Shown: positions 6,165-15,132 of the stretch, piece after piece
Layout of the letters: each line of letters starts with the position of its first letter
Position numbering within the stretch: the stretch's first letter is position 1
NCBI GenBank assembly: GCA_045222555.1
Contig: JBGUYY010000029.1
Location: forward strand, 248,001 to 312,000
Length of the DNA: 64,000 nucleotides
Direction: 5' to 3'
Origin: UBA1756 sp045222555
Lineage (GTDB): Bacteria; Bacteroidota; Bacteroidia; Bacteroidales; WCHB1-69
Program-made: the position numbers and the translations under genes
Notes under the pieces: model-generated
Database searches by the model: none
What the model was told of the DNA's origin: nothing
Seen by the model: only the letters and a program-made list of their open reading frames with translations

Positions 6165-8930
6165 CTATTTAAAAATTGTTTTATATCTCAATGCTCTCAA
6201 TTTGAAAGCATCTTCACCGCCTTCCATAATTTCGCATATTTCCTTCTTTACCGGTGCGCTCTCCAACATGCCCTCCGTATGAATCTTAAGATACTTTGAG
6301 CTAGAATCCATTGAAACAATGTACTCTGCATCTCCGATAACAGGAATATTCGCGTTATGGGTAATGACTATCACTTGCCGGTTTTCCTTAATCTGCTTTA
6401 TTTTCTCAACCACCAAATCACAAACCAAACGATTATCAAGGTCGTCTTCAGGTTGGTCAAGAAGAAGTGGAATTGAACCTTGTGACAAAATATAAGTCAA
6501 TACGGCTGTGGTTTTCTGACCAGCAGAAGCACTGACAATAGAGCGAAAACCATTGGAGCCGTTAGGTTTATAAAGCACGTCTATCTGGTCATCCGGCACC
6601 AAAGTTTCCAACCTTGACATCTGCTCATCATCAAGCTCCCTTACCATTCTCACAAACCAACCTCCAAAACCCAATGATGAATCCTCACCACTTGCAATAT
6701 TGTGAATATCGTCCATTACCGTCTGATATTCTTTACCAAAATCTACAGGTTTCTGGGAGAAACATTTGGTAGTAATGATGTCAAAATCATCCCCATAACC
6801 CCGATCCTTCTGAACTATATTCCTAAATTCGAGTTCAAACTTCTTACTGTCAGACATTTTTCTCACATTTATCTTAACCTTGTTAGTCGACAACTCGTTT
6901 ACAATGTCCTGACGTTTCTGCGTTATCTCAGCCTGCCTGTCATAAACACTCTGTTTCAAACTTAGGAGTTCTTGTTCGTATTGGGGTATTTTAGACGTTA
7001 TTTCAACAAGTTCCTTTTGTTCGTTTTCTTTAACCTTCAACTTCTCCGTATAAGCCTGGTAATTGTTTATATCATCAATTCCCCGCTCTTGTAGTTCCTT
7101 TTTCTTCCTTTCATACATTTCATTGTGAGCAAGCCTGTCTTTCTCAAATGCAGTATCTTGTAGATTCTGGTATGCCGAACCTATTTGGTTTACCAATTTG
7201 TCCAAAGTATCCGTTATTGAAGAGACCAATTCAGAAGATGCTTTTTGCAATGGATCAAAGATTTGCAATATCCCGTTTCTGTATGCTTCATCAAACCCAT
7301 CAACCTCAAAACCAGGAAAAACGCTCTTTTGTGCGGCGTCTTTCAATTGCTCCACAGCTCTCTGCATCACCAGAAAATGATTCTCAATACGTTCATGCTG
7401 TTTCAAAAACAACGCCTGTTTTTGGGCAATGGTTGTAATGTCACTAGTTCTCAGATTTTCAATTTTCTGTTTTAAATCCTTGATTTCTGTTTCAAGTTCA
7501 TTGATACGCGGCTGATGGCCTTTAGCTGTCTTCAAACGCTTATATGCACTCACGTATGATTGCACCAGACTTTCTTTTTCGCGCATTAATTGAGCTATTT
7601 CATCCGTACCTGAATCGATTAGTTCACGCAAAGCGTTTGTATTTTTTGCTATGGAAAACACCTGCTTCTGTGTATATTGCTCAAAATCAAAGAACTTGAT
7701 ATATGAATCATCCATCACCTCTACCCATTGTTCATTCTCCTGTCTCAACACTTTAGGCCGACCACCTAGTGCATACTTGACTACATGAGGAATACCATCT
7801 CTGACCAATTCTACAACAATTTCCGTTTCATCCTTAAGAACCCCGTTTTCTTCGTTAGGTTTCTGGAAGAATTTATCTTGCTCCTCTTTGATGTCTTTTA
7901 GAGTAGAAAGGTCGTTCATTTTTTGGAAAGCACCTCTTAAAAAACGGAACACACTCGACTTGCCACTTCCCCTACCACCAATTATCGTATTCAACTGCGG
8001 ATTAAAATCAATTTTAAAGGGCTCCTTAGTCAAAGTAGTTCCTTTAACTTCAATCGATTTTATCCAAAGTGACGGTTCCTTATATGGTACAGTAATACTA
8101 TCAAAACAGTTACGAACCCTGTCTGGCACCATCAAGGCTTGTCTTATACCCTCCAAAGATGGGGATATGTCCATTTTTATCCATGTATAAGATTTACCAA
8201 TACCTGTCAAGCCATGTTTTGATGGTTCTTCATTATCTGGATTGTCCGAGAATGTCACTAACGCCAAGTGATTTCGTAAACATTCTTGAACACATGCATA
8301 ATGATTCTTCACTTCCTGAAGACCTATTGACCCTTCCGCCCTACCATACTTTTGGTTATATTCCTTGCCGAATTCATCATCAATTTGCAAACCTTTATTC
8401 TGAAATTGTGGAGTAACGAATTGAGCTGCCAAAATATCCTCATTTTTCAAAAAATCACCTATAGCTTTTTTTGAAAGCAGTCCAAGGCCATTAAACTCAT
8501 CAATATGGGCAGGAATAACTAAAGCACCAGCTTCTCTGGCTTTATCAATCACATCCAAACAAGATAAGTTACTCTGTGCTTCAGAAGATGAAAAATCCTC
8601 ACGATTAATACCACAACCTATAAGAAAATCATATACATCCTGACCAGTCTTGTCAGTATCAAACAAAACAAGAAGGTGCACTTTGCTTGTGTCACAAGTC
8701 AATTCCACACCAGGAAACACTGTCAAGCCATTACCCTCTGCCGCTGCCTTAACACTATCCACCCATGCATAAGTGTTATGGTCGGTAACTGCCACACAGT
8801 CAAGTTTCTGATTCAAACATGCTTGCACCCACTGTTCTGCAGTTACAGTCTTGTCCTTGAAACATTTACTTGCTGGGGTGTGAAGATGAAAATCACACTT
8901 TAACCATCTTGCTCCTACATAATCAGTCAT
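6165..8930 (-). CDS. PHP-domain SMC-like ATPase, TrlF family
   Basis: A 921-residue protein with two modules. Residues 1-260 are a PHP (polymerase and histidinol phosphatase) phosphoesterase: DFHLHTPAS (13-21), VAVTDHNTY, PGVELTC, and VIPAHID. The last metal motif is SDNPD, where the usual SD-x-H histidine is missing. Residues 310-921 form an SMC/RecN-like ATPase: Walker A GGRGSGKS at 318-325, a long coiled coil from about 430 to 760, a signature SASAGQK near 800-806, Walker B LLLDQPED near 822-829 and the H-loop THN at 857-859. The arrangement is that of the TrlF family, frequent in defence islands. It presumably senses or grips nucleic acid and hydrolyses a phosphoester. It is the first gene of a four-gene operon. 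Confidence 0.88.
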   Translation of the reverse strand: MTDYVGARWLKCDFHLHTPASKCFKDKTVTAEQWVQACLNQKLDCVAVTDHNTYAWVDSVKAAAEGNGLTVFPGVELTCDTSKVHLLVLFDTDKTGQDVYDFLIGCGINREDFSSSEAQSNLSCLDVIDKAREAGALVIPAHIDEFNGLGLLSKKAIGDFLKNEDILAAQFVTPQFQNKGLQIDDEFGKEYNQKYGRAEGSIGLQEVKNHYACVQECLRNHLALVTFSDNPDNEEPSKHGLTGIGKSYTWIKMDISPSLEGIRQALMVPDRVRNCFDSITVPYKEPSLWIKSIEVKGTTLTKEPFKIDFNPQLNTIIGGRGSGKSSVFRFLRGAFQKMNDLSTLKDIKEEQDKFFQKPNEENGVLKDETEIVVELVRDGIPHVVKYALGGRPKVLRQENEQWVEVMDDSYIKFFDFEQYTQKQVFSIAKNTNALRELIDSGTDEIAQLMREKESLVQSYVSAYKRLKTAKGHQPRINELETEIKDLKQKIENLRTSDITTIAQKQALFLKQHERIENHFLVMQRAVEQLKDAAQKSVFPGFEVDGFDEAYRNGILQIFDPLQKASSELVSSITDTLDKLVNQIGSAYQNLQDTAFEKDRLAHNEMYERKKKELQERGIDDINNYQAYTEKLKVKENEQKELVEITSKIPQYEQELLSLKQSVYDRQAEITQKRQDIVNELSTNKVKINVRKMSDSKKFELEFRNIVQKDRGYGDDFDIITTKCFSQKPVDFGKEYQTVMDDIHNIASGEDSSLGFGGWFVRMVRELDDEQMSRLETLVPDDQIDVLYKPNGSNGFRSIVSASAGQKTTAVLTYILSQGSIPLLLDQPEDDLDNRLVCDLVVEKIKQIKENRQVIVITHNANIPVIGDAEYIVSMDSSSKYLKIHTEGMLESAPVKKEICEIMEGGEDAFKLRALRYKTIFK

Positions 8931-8988
8931 ATGCTAATGAATTTGATTTTTTGAATCAATAAACTATAAATGTCAACCATATCCTTAT

Positions 8989-9456
8989 TTAACTTTTTAC
9001 TTCCCCCGCAACCAAATCACTTCGCCTCTTACCCACACCTGCTTTCATACCCTTTATAACTGTCAATTGTAATATCCCTTCCTCCTCATGCGGCACATAG
9101 GGGCCTTCCTTGCACTCGAAGATGACGGAACCCGGCTCCAGGGCTTCCACGGTATGCCAGACATTCTTTCCTACGTTCACGCCGTAGCGGCCTTCCGATG
9201 GGTTGAGGACAATGTCGTCGATAATGGTGCCGTCGTCGTTGTAGGTGATGACACGTATCCTGCCACGCAACACAACAAATGTCTCATCTTTCTCCGGATG
9301 GCGATGAATGGGGATGTTGGCACCCGGTTCCACAGCATTCAGAAAACGATGGCACTTTTCATCCAGACTCTGATGAAAGTTCAGATTCATCCGCAGCCGG
9401 GGCGATGCTTGGGCCCGGGCGGTCAAACTGTCAAGTATCTCATTGTCTATCACCAT
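8989..9456 (-). CDS. WbuC-family cupin metalloprotein
   Basis: A 155-residue single-domain cupin. The cupin metal motif is seen in IPIHRHPEKDETFVVLRG, with histidines and a glutamate, and a second block GKNVWHTVEA. The sequence fits the WbuC family, which often travels with polysaccharide genes; its substrate is unknown. A longer frame begins at 9483, but a TATTTTTG promoter core sits at 9492-9499 on this strand, only 9 bases ahead, so the Met at 9456 is the more likely start. Base composition is higher in G+C than in the genes to the left, which places the edge of the AT-rich island just before it. Confidence 0.8.
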   Translation of the reverse strand: MVIDNEILDSLTARAQASPRLRMNLNFHQSLDEKCHRFLNAVEPGANIPIHRHPEKDETFVVLRGRIRVITYNDDGTIIDDIVLNPSEGRYGVNVGKNVWHTVEALEPGSVIFECKEGPYVPHEEEGILQLTVIKGMKAGVGKRRSDLVAGEVKS

Positions 9457-9491
9457 AATAGTCTTCCCCTTATTTTGGGTCATACAATTGG

Positions 9492-9499
9492 CAAAAATA
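9492..9499 (-). promoter_or_regulatory. TAnnTTTG promoter core for WbuC-like gene
   Basis: CAAAAATA on the plus strand reads TATTTTTG on the minus strand, the Bacteroidota -7 element, placed just upstream of the cupin gene. Confidence 0.55.
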
Positions 9500-9611
9500 A
9501 AAATTTTTCTTATTCTGTCACTATTCTCCCTAAAATATTTGTCCTCTTTGAGATAAGATATTCACCTTACATCTTCCCTCTGTCATCCGCCCTCCCCTTT
9601 CGGTTAATCCC

Positions 9612-10877
9612 TTATGGCTTCAACAAATTGATCGGAGCCACATACACTCCGTCTTCACGCCTGTATGCACCACCAACAGCAGTCAGCACCAACAAAAACG
9701 ATGGTGCCTTTTCATCGCTTTTCTCCACAATCTTGTCACGAAGCGTCTTCAGCGATTTTGCCCCGTCGTCAATCAAGTCGTCACCACCAAGCTTTATCTC
9801 AATACCACCCCAACGTCCATCCTCCAAATGTACTACCGCATCGCATTCCAACCCGGCATTGTCCCTATAGTGCTTCACAACACCGCCAAGACATTCCGCA
9901 TACACCCTGAGGTCTCTCACCGCAAAATCCTCGAAAAACAGCCCAAAGCTCTCCAAGTCATTCATCAAATCATTAGGATTCACGCCCAAACATCGGCAAG
10001 CAATCGAAGTGTCCACAAAATGCCGAGTCGGAGTACTCCTTATCGAAGTCTTCGATCTTATGTTAGGATTCCAAGCTTCCATATCCTCAATGATATAAAT
10101 ATCTTTCAGCGCCTCCATGTAATCACCGTATGTCTTCGTGTCCATCGTGCGCTCATTGCTCTGGCGTATATCCGATATGATGGTCGATACCGCCGCCTCG
10201 CTCGAAATATTACGGGCATAGCTCCTCAGAATCATCCTCATCACCTCAGGTTTCTTGTTGCGGAACCGCTCGTTCTCGCTATCCTCAAACACAAATAATC
10301 CGTTATAATAGTTTTTCGTGATCTCCAACGCAATCTCCTTGGGTGACAAAACCGCTATGGGCCATCCTCCCCTGCAGAGCAAGAAAGCCACATCTTCGAG
10401 CGTGAAGTCGGCATTCATGTCCCACGGGAAATTTTTCCCTCCGTCAAACAAGTCCTTAAGCGACACTGTCCCTTTCGACTCTTTCGACTCCCACAGAGTC
10501 AGCGGACGCATTTTTAACGGGGCGATTCTTCCCGCACCACTATGGTGTATCTCGGTTTTGTCGGCAGGGGTCGAACTGCCTGTTAGGATATATTTGCCGA
10601 ATTGGTAGTTGAAGTCCAGGTCGTCTTTTACCTGATTCCAGATGTCGGGAGCCTTCTGCCACTCGTCAATCAGCCTTGGGTTCTCACCTTTCAGTACCGC
10701 TTTAGGATTCATCCGTGCCATAGTGATGGCCTGTTTCGTGTTCAATTTCACGAAACTTTTCTGGTATAGCATGCATGTGGTAGTTTTTCCGCAGAACTTC
10801 GGACCTGCCACAACCACAGCCCCCGATGACTTTAATTTGAGTGCAATTTCCTCTTCTATAAGCCTTTGATAATACAT
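9612..10877 (-). CDS. AAA_14/DUF4143 ATPase
   Basis: A 421-residue cytosolic ATPase. The N-terminal AAA domain has Walker A GPKFCGKTTT, a Walker B-like PRLIDEWQKAP and a sensor segment YILTGSSTP. The C-terminal DUF4143 part has the usual Arg-rich centre and a PD-(D/E)XK-like LECDAVVHLEDGRWGGIEIKLG near residue 365. Such ATPases are common, multicopy, and of unknown target in Bacteroidales. The first in-frame ATG (10910) lies inside the promoter core at 10898-10905, so the start is placed at 10877 (MYYQRLIEEE). It stands alone between the cupin gene and a non-coding stretch. Confidence 0.88.
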   Translation of the reverse strand: MYYQRLIEEEIALKLKSSGAVVVAGPKFCGKTTTCMLYQKSFVKLNTKQAITMARMNPKAVLKGENPRLIDEWQKAPDIWNQVKDDLDFNYQFGKYILTGSSTPADKTEIHHSGAGRIAPLKMRPLTLWESKESKGTVSLKDLFDGGKNFPWDMNADFTLEDVAFLLCRGGWPIAVLSPKEIALEITKNYYNGLFVFEDSENERFRNKKPEVMRMILRSYARNISSEAAVSTIISDIRQSNERTMDTKTYGDYMEALKDIYIIEDMEAWNPNIRSKTSIRSTPTRHFVDTSIACRCLGVNPNDLMNDLESFGLFFEDFAVRDLRVYAECLGGVVKHYRDNAGLECDAVVHLEDGRWGGIEIKLGGDDLIDDGAKSLKTLRDKIVEKSDEKAPSFLLVLTAVGGAYRREDGVYVAPINLLKP

Positions 10878-10897
10878 AACAATAAATATTTCTTCGG

Positions 10898-10905
10898 CAA
10901 AAATA
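10898..10905 (-). promoter_or_regulatory. TAnnTTTG promoter core for DUF4143 ATPase
   Basis: Minus-strand TATTTTTG about 20 bases upstream of the chosen ATG; it decides the start because the longer frame would begin upstream of transcription. Confidence 0.6.
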
Positions 10906-11075
10906 AACATTTTATTTTAAACTCCCACGATTTTCAATCAAAAATTCCCATAATTTTCAATTTACATCACATCTGCACCCTGATTTTCAGGAAGCCATGT
11001 CCAACTCTGAAGTGCATTTATTCCCCCAAAAGCCCCTAAGGCATAATCTCAACTTGCATCCTGCGTTTCATCGAG

Positions 11076-11189
11076 ATGGTGATGGAACTTTATGATGCCC
11101 GCAAAGAGGCAAAGGAGTTGTTCGCCAAGACCGAGCAGTTCGCTAAGCTGAGATACGAAGGGTATAAGAAGCTGAGCGAGGAGAAGTAA
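11076..11189 (+). pseudogene. C-terminal remnant of a lost gene
   Basis: A 37-codon frame, strongly helical and charged (ELYDARKEAKELFAKTEQ and LRYEGYKKLSEEK), that ends in TAA and is followed 42 bases on by a good terminator. The in-frame sequence upstream reaches a stop near 11040. It reads like the tail of a larger plus-strand gene whose body was deleted. The rest of 10906-11280 shows no coding sequence. Confidence 0.4.
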
Positions 11190-11192
11190 TTC

Positions 11193-11217
11193 TGTAGGGA
11201 CGCATCGAATGGGTCCG
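11193..11217 (+). repeat. Degenerate REP-like intergenic repeat
   Basis: TGTAGGGACGCATCG followed by a GTCCG a few bases on. A related copy lies at 53709-53735. Short GTAGGG-CGCA palindromic repeats of this kind are scattered in intergenic DNA of Bacteroidota. Confidence 0.35.
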
Positions 11218-11231
11218 AAATCAACCGAACG

Positions 11232-11263
11232 GGCGTTACCGAAACTGGTGACGCCTGTTTTTT
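11232..11263 (+). terminator. Rho-independent terminator after gene remnant
   Basis: GGCGTTACC pairs with GGTGACGCC across a GAAACT loop (one T-G wobble), followed by TGTTTTTT. It would end transcription of the remnant at 11076-11189 before the next promoter. Confidence 0.75.
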
Positions 11264-11280
11264 ATGTCACAAAATATGTG

Positions 11281-11288
11281 TACCTTTG
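11281..11288 (+). promoter_or_regulatory. TAnnTTTG promoter core for channel-like gene
   Basis: TACCTTTG, with a T-rich -33 region near 11257-11264. The longest open frame of the next gene begins inside this core, so its true start must be downstream. Confidence 0.65.
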
Positions 11289-11447
11289 CAGCGTCAAGTT
11301 TTCAGATTTTGTCTAACGGACTTCACAAGGTCTGGGAGTTGGCAAAAAAAGAGTAAAATAGAAGTCCCCAATATAAAGCATTTCCCATTGGCCCCAAACA
11401 TTGAACGTTTTTTCCCACCTCAGCGCTGGTCGTTGTTAATAGTTTTT

Positions 11448-12917
11448 ATGCTGGCAGCAACGATGTTTGTATCCTGCTCTACTAAGCAAGATGAGGACGC
11501 AACAAGAAACGACACGGAAATAGCAGTAGATAATGTGGCATCCGGCACAAGTGATGCAATATCTGGCAACAACGATTATTACATAGAAACTGTAAATAAT
11601 AATCCTTTCCATCTGTTATTCCAAGCCTTCATCAAGACTAAAAGTCAGTTGTGGAATGTACTGATAATACTGACAATCATCATATTAACACTTTCATTAA
11701 TATTCTATATTGCCGAGCATTTCGCCCAGCCCAAGGTATATAAGCACTATACATCGTCTCTTTTATGGACTTTTGTAAAGTTAATACAAGATCCAGGTGA
11801 AATGGCACCACCCAAGCCAATTACTATAACTGGACGCATAGTGGCCAATTTTGTAGGACTTGCGGGAATCGCTTTATTCGCATTGCCTGCCGGCATAATC
11901 GGCAGTGGCTTTATCAGTGCAATGGATGACGAAAAGCAGAAAGTGGAATTAATTGATAATGCAAAACACATCAACGAATTGATGCTTATGAAAAGCGTAA
12001 AGCGTGAAGGATTATACTGGCCTGCCAAAAATCTCAGTCTTGGAGACATTAAACTCGCACTTGGTCTCTCCGAAGGAGAAATCCTAAAGGCGGGCAACAA
12101 AGCCAGGAACCTACGCGTGAAAAACTTGGCAGCTGCTATTAAGGAAGGCCCCCAAAATGATATGTTAGTTATAAACCAGTTCTATACGAACACACCCTAC
12201 GGCAGCCATGTTGAACGCAGGTCAAGTGTCACCATAGTGAATCCCGTTGGAGAATCCGACAATGGATTGAGCTACTTCGACTGGCATATAGCACAATTGG
12301 GAGGTTTCAACTATGTGGCCAACGAGTTCTTCTCACGTCAAATAATCAATGAAGATAAGCGCTATAACTTCTACACTGTCGATGAAGAAACGGAAAGCTG
12401 CCCATCCTTTCAAAAATTTGTAGAAGACATTACTCGGGGGCGCGGCGAGAACGACTGGATAATAGTCATTGCTGGAGAACAAACTGTAAAGAACATCACT
12501 GATTTCCACTTTGAATTTGGCGGAGAAAATGGAGAGACAAGTTTCGACTTCCCCGAATGTATTACACACGACCACGTAATGCTAAAACAATTGTTTGACG
12601 ATTTCAGTAAAACAATGGAAGAAAAGGTCGGGCTGAAAACAGACGCCCATCAAGTTCAACCCAAACTAAACGAAAATAATATTACTCGATATATACAAGC
12701 AAGAACAAAAGCAAATGTGTTACTGATTACAGTATCATATAATCTAATGGTATTCGAGAAGTCGGTACAATCCGCCATATACAACTTTGCCGATGTGCTG
12801 AACCGCAACCTCGAGACCAGGAAGCCCCAAGGACTTCATACCGATGAATATCAGATCAGATCGATAGATTCTGATTACTGGCGGAACCTGTATGGCTTGC
12901 CAAAAAAGAGCAAATAA
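11448..12917 (+). CDS. Two-helix ion-channel-like membrane protein without K+ filter
   Basis: From the ATG at 11448 this is 489 residues. A lipobox-like hydrophobic start (FVSC) precedes two membrane helices, about residues 70-90 and 130-155. The second helix, GIALFALPAGIIGSGF, closely matches the inner pore helix of two-helix K+ channels. Between the helices, SLLWTFVKLIQDPGEMAPP occupies the place of the pore helix and filter, but no T-x-G-Y-G-D is present. The remaining 330 residues form a soluble domain of unknown type. The signal would be better formed if translation began upstream, for example at TTG 11385 in the same frame; the start is uncertain. It is monocistronic with its own promoter. 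It could be a non-selective channel or a pore-derived sensor. Confidence 0.6.
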   Translation: MLAATMFVSCSTKQDEDATRNDTEIAVDNVASGTSDAISGNNDYYIETVNNNPFHLLFQAFIKTKSQLWNVLIILTIIILTLSLIFYIAEHFAQPKVYKHYTSSLLWTFVKLIQDPGEMAPPKPITITGRIVANFVGLAGIALFALPAGIIGSGFISAMDDEKQKVELIDNAKHINELMLMKSVKREGLYWPAKNLSLGDIKLALGLSEGEILKAGNKARNLRVKNLAAAIKEGPQNDMLVINQFYTNTPYGSHVERRSSVTIVNPVGESDNGLSYFDWHIAQLGGFNYVANEFFSRQIINEDKRYNFYTVDEETESCPSFQKFVEDITRGRGENDWIIVIAGEQTVKNITDFHFEFGGENGETSFDFPECITHDHVMLKQLFDDFSKTMEEKVGLKTDAHQVQPKLNENNITRYIQARTKANVLLITVSYNLMVFEKSVQSAIYNFADVLNRNLETRKPQGLHTDEYQIRSIDSDYWRNLYGLPKKSK

Positions 12918-13037
12918 TTGTGATGAAATAATTTTAAGTTTATAGTATTTTATTATAATAATCGCCTTTCATTTAGCGCGACCTGTTTTCAGTATTATTT
13001 TTTAAGAGAATACGATTTTTATTACACAAATTTTCCA

Positions 13038-13045
13038 TACCTTTG
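13038..13045 (+). promoter_or_regulatory. TAnnTTTG promoter core
   Basis: TACCTTTG followed by a purine-rich leader of about 80 bases before the ATG at 13129. The stretch 12918-13030 is AT-rich with no other feature. Confidence 0.65.
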
Positions 13046-13128
13046 CGGCGGCAAAATCTAAAACCGCCACCACATCAAAGCCCCCCAAAAACACCTAAAC
13101 ACATTAGACATACAAATACCCCCCAAAC

Positions 13129-15132
13129 ATGAACCACCCCCTACCCCTTATCACAGCCCTGCTGTGCCTCCTTGCCGTGCTGCCGCTAAACGGCCAGCAG
13201 CACCGAGAGCGCTGGAATTACGAAGACTATTTCTCCAAAAATTACTTCTCGAGAAGCGAAGAAGTGAGCGACGAGGCCGGTGAGGTCGTCTTCTATATGC
13301 GGCTGGCCGGCATCACGCCCCTTCGCGACATCACGCAAGAAAAAGATGAGGCCCTAGTACGCCTCAACTACACCCCGGAATTCGCCCACCCACTTTTTAT
13401 CCAAGTACAGAAAAAAGAGGATAACATTCTGCTGACCTGGCAGAAAGGGAAAGCCCTAAGAGGTTATGTTTTGCATGAAACCCAAGAAGCTTATACCCAC
13501 TCGGGATTTGTGGATATTACCGAAGACTATTACTACGGCAATGAATGGGAAAAGGGCATTACAGACTCGGGCTGCCAGCAGCTGTCCTTTGACCAGTGGC
13601 AGCAGATACAGGATATTCTGACTGAAATCAATTTCGCGCATTATCCTCACACCGGCTATACGGGTTCCCGAACTCCATATATCCTGGAATACGCCCACCT
13701 TGGTAAAAAGATTTCATACTATACAGGAGATCCTGACAAGAAGAAGGAAGACCGTTTGACAAAATTGCTGATCTCACTCGTTGACTCCAGCTATATGGAC
13801 ATGACAATCTGGACAGACTGGCCTCGGGTCATAGTTGATCCCGCCTATCCGGGCGGTGAAGATGCCTGTAGCGAATTCATACAGAATAATATACACTATC
13901 CTGACCTTGCATTGCTCGACTGGGTGGAGTATCGATGCAGAGTTCAATTCATTGTAGAAAAAGACGGCTCCATCGGCATGGTGCGAGACGATTCCTGGCC
14001 GAAGAGCGACTATGGCTTTGCGGAGGAACTGATGCGAGTGGTGAAAAACATGCCCAAATGGCAGCCGGCGACCAAAAACGGGGTGCCCGTTCGCTGCTAT
14101 GCCCGCGTGAATTACCATTTTGTCCTTCCGGAAGACAGCCGCCCGAAATATGGATATCCCATTGTGGAGACCGAGCGCGACGAACGCAGCTGGGAGGCCA
14201 TCGAAAGGTACTATTTCCAACTCCTACGCAACCCGCTTGATGCGAACGCCGCTCTGTGGTTGGGGAAATGTTATTATCAGGAATATCTTTTGGAAAATGA
14301 CCCCCTGGAAGAGCCCCAAAACATATATTCTCCGTCGTTTGAAAACGAACAAGAGGACACTCGCGACCTCACCCCCGTGGTCATCCATCCGGCCGACAGC
14401 GCTTTGAAGTATTTCTATAAAGTACTGGAAATAAGCGAAGACGAAGAGACCCTCACCAAAATATATCTGCCCATACTACAATTGGAGCAGCAACTGCATC
14501 GGCCTCACAATCCCTTGGCAGCGCTTCCTTACGACACGGTTCCTGATGTTCACTTCCCCTATTCCTACTTCATCAACTGGCCCAAAGGGCGCTATCTGGA
14601 TGCCTCACACGACTATTACGGAGAAGTTTTTTTCTCCTTTTTAGCTGTGAATTCCTTCTCAAAATGCCTAACTTTCATGCAGGAGCCTGTCATTTACAAC
14701 AAAATCCCGCACGATGACGAGGCCATCTACCGTCTCAGCTTCTTCCCCTCGTTTCATCCACCTGTTTCGTTCCGCATAGTGAAAAATCAAGATAAAGTGA
14801 CACTTTATTGGGTAATTCTTCACACCAAATACGACCCCGACACTTGGCAACTTATCTCCCATTCCACCAAGAAAGGCCATCGTAAAATGACCGCTGCACA
14901 GTATGAAAATTTCCTGCAATACATGGAAGCCGTGCGACTTGACGAGCTTCCACGCAGAGAGCATGAATGGATGACGGACGGAGCGCAATGGGTGATAGAA
15001 CGGGTGACCAGCCATGGATTCAAAGCCCATTTTACCAATGTCGCTGGGAAAAACATCCAGAAAATTTACAGTTTCCTGGCCAAACTCAGCGGTGAGAACT
15101 TGAAATATATCGAAGAGTATAATTCTTTCTAA
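13129..15132 (+). CDS. Secreted protein with internal TonB C-terminal-type domain
   Basis: A 667-residue exported protein: signal peptide to about residue 23 (ALLCLLAVLPLNG), a beta-rich first part, a TonB C-terminal-like domain near residues 238-335 (DPAYPGGEDACSEFI, YPDLALLDW, VQFIVEKDGSIG, MPKWQPATKNGVPV), a helical tetratricopeptide-like stretch (AALWLGKCYYQEYL) near 360-450, and a second beta-rich half. Isolated TonB-like domains of this type are widespread in Bacteroidota envelope proteins and need not mean energy coupling; there is no transmembrane anchor. Its exact role is unknown. The stop overlaps the convergent neighbour by 4 bases. Confidence 0.72.
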   Translation: MNHPLPLITALLCLLAVLPLNGQQHRERWNYEDYFSKNYFSRSEEVSDEAGEVVFYMRLAGITPLRDITQEKDEALVRLNYTPEFAHPLFIQVQKKEDNILLTWQKGKALRGYVLHETQEAYTHSGFVDITEDYYYGNEWEKGITDSGCQQLSFDQWQQIQDILTEINFAHYPHTGYTGSRTPYILEYAHLGKKISYYTGDPDKKKEDRLTKLLISLVDSSYMDMTIWTDWPRVIVDPAYPGGEDACSEFIQNNIHYPDLALLDWVEYRCRVQFIVEKDGSIGMVRDDSWPKSDYGFAEELMRVVKNMPKWQPATKNGVPVRCYARVNYHFVLPEDSRPKYGYPIVETERDERSWEAIERYYFQLLRNPLDANAALWLGKCYYQEYLLENDPLEEPQNIYSPSFENEQEDTRDLTPVVIHPADSALKYFYKVLEISEDEETLTKIYLPILQLEQQLHRPHNPLAALPYDTVPDVHFPYSYFINWPKGRYLDASHDYYGEVFFSFLAVNSFSKCLTFMQEPVIYNKIPHDDEAIYRLSFFPSFHPPVSFRIVKNQDKVTLYWVILHTKYDPDTWQLISHSTKKGHRKMTAAQYENFLQYMEAVRLDELPRREHEWMTDGAQWVIERVTSHGFKAHFTNVAGKNIQKIYSFLAKLSGENLKYIEEYNSF

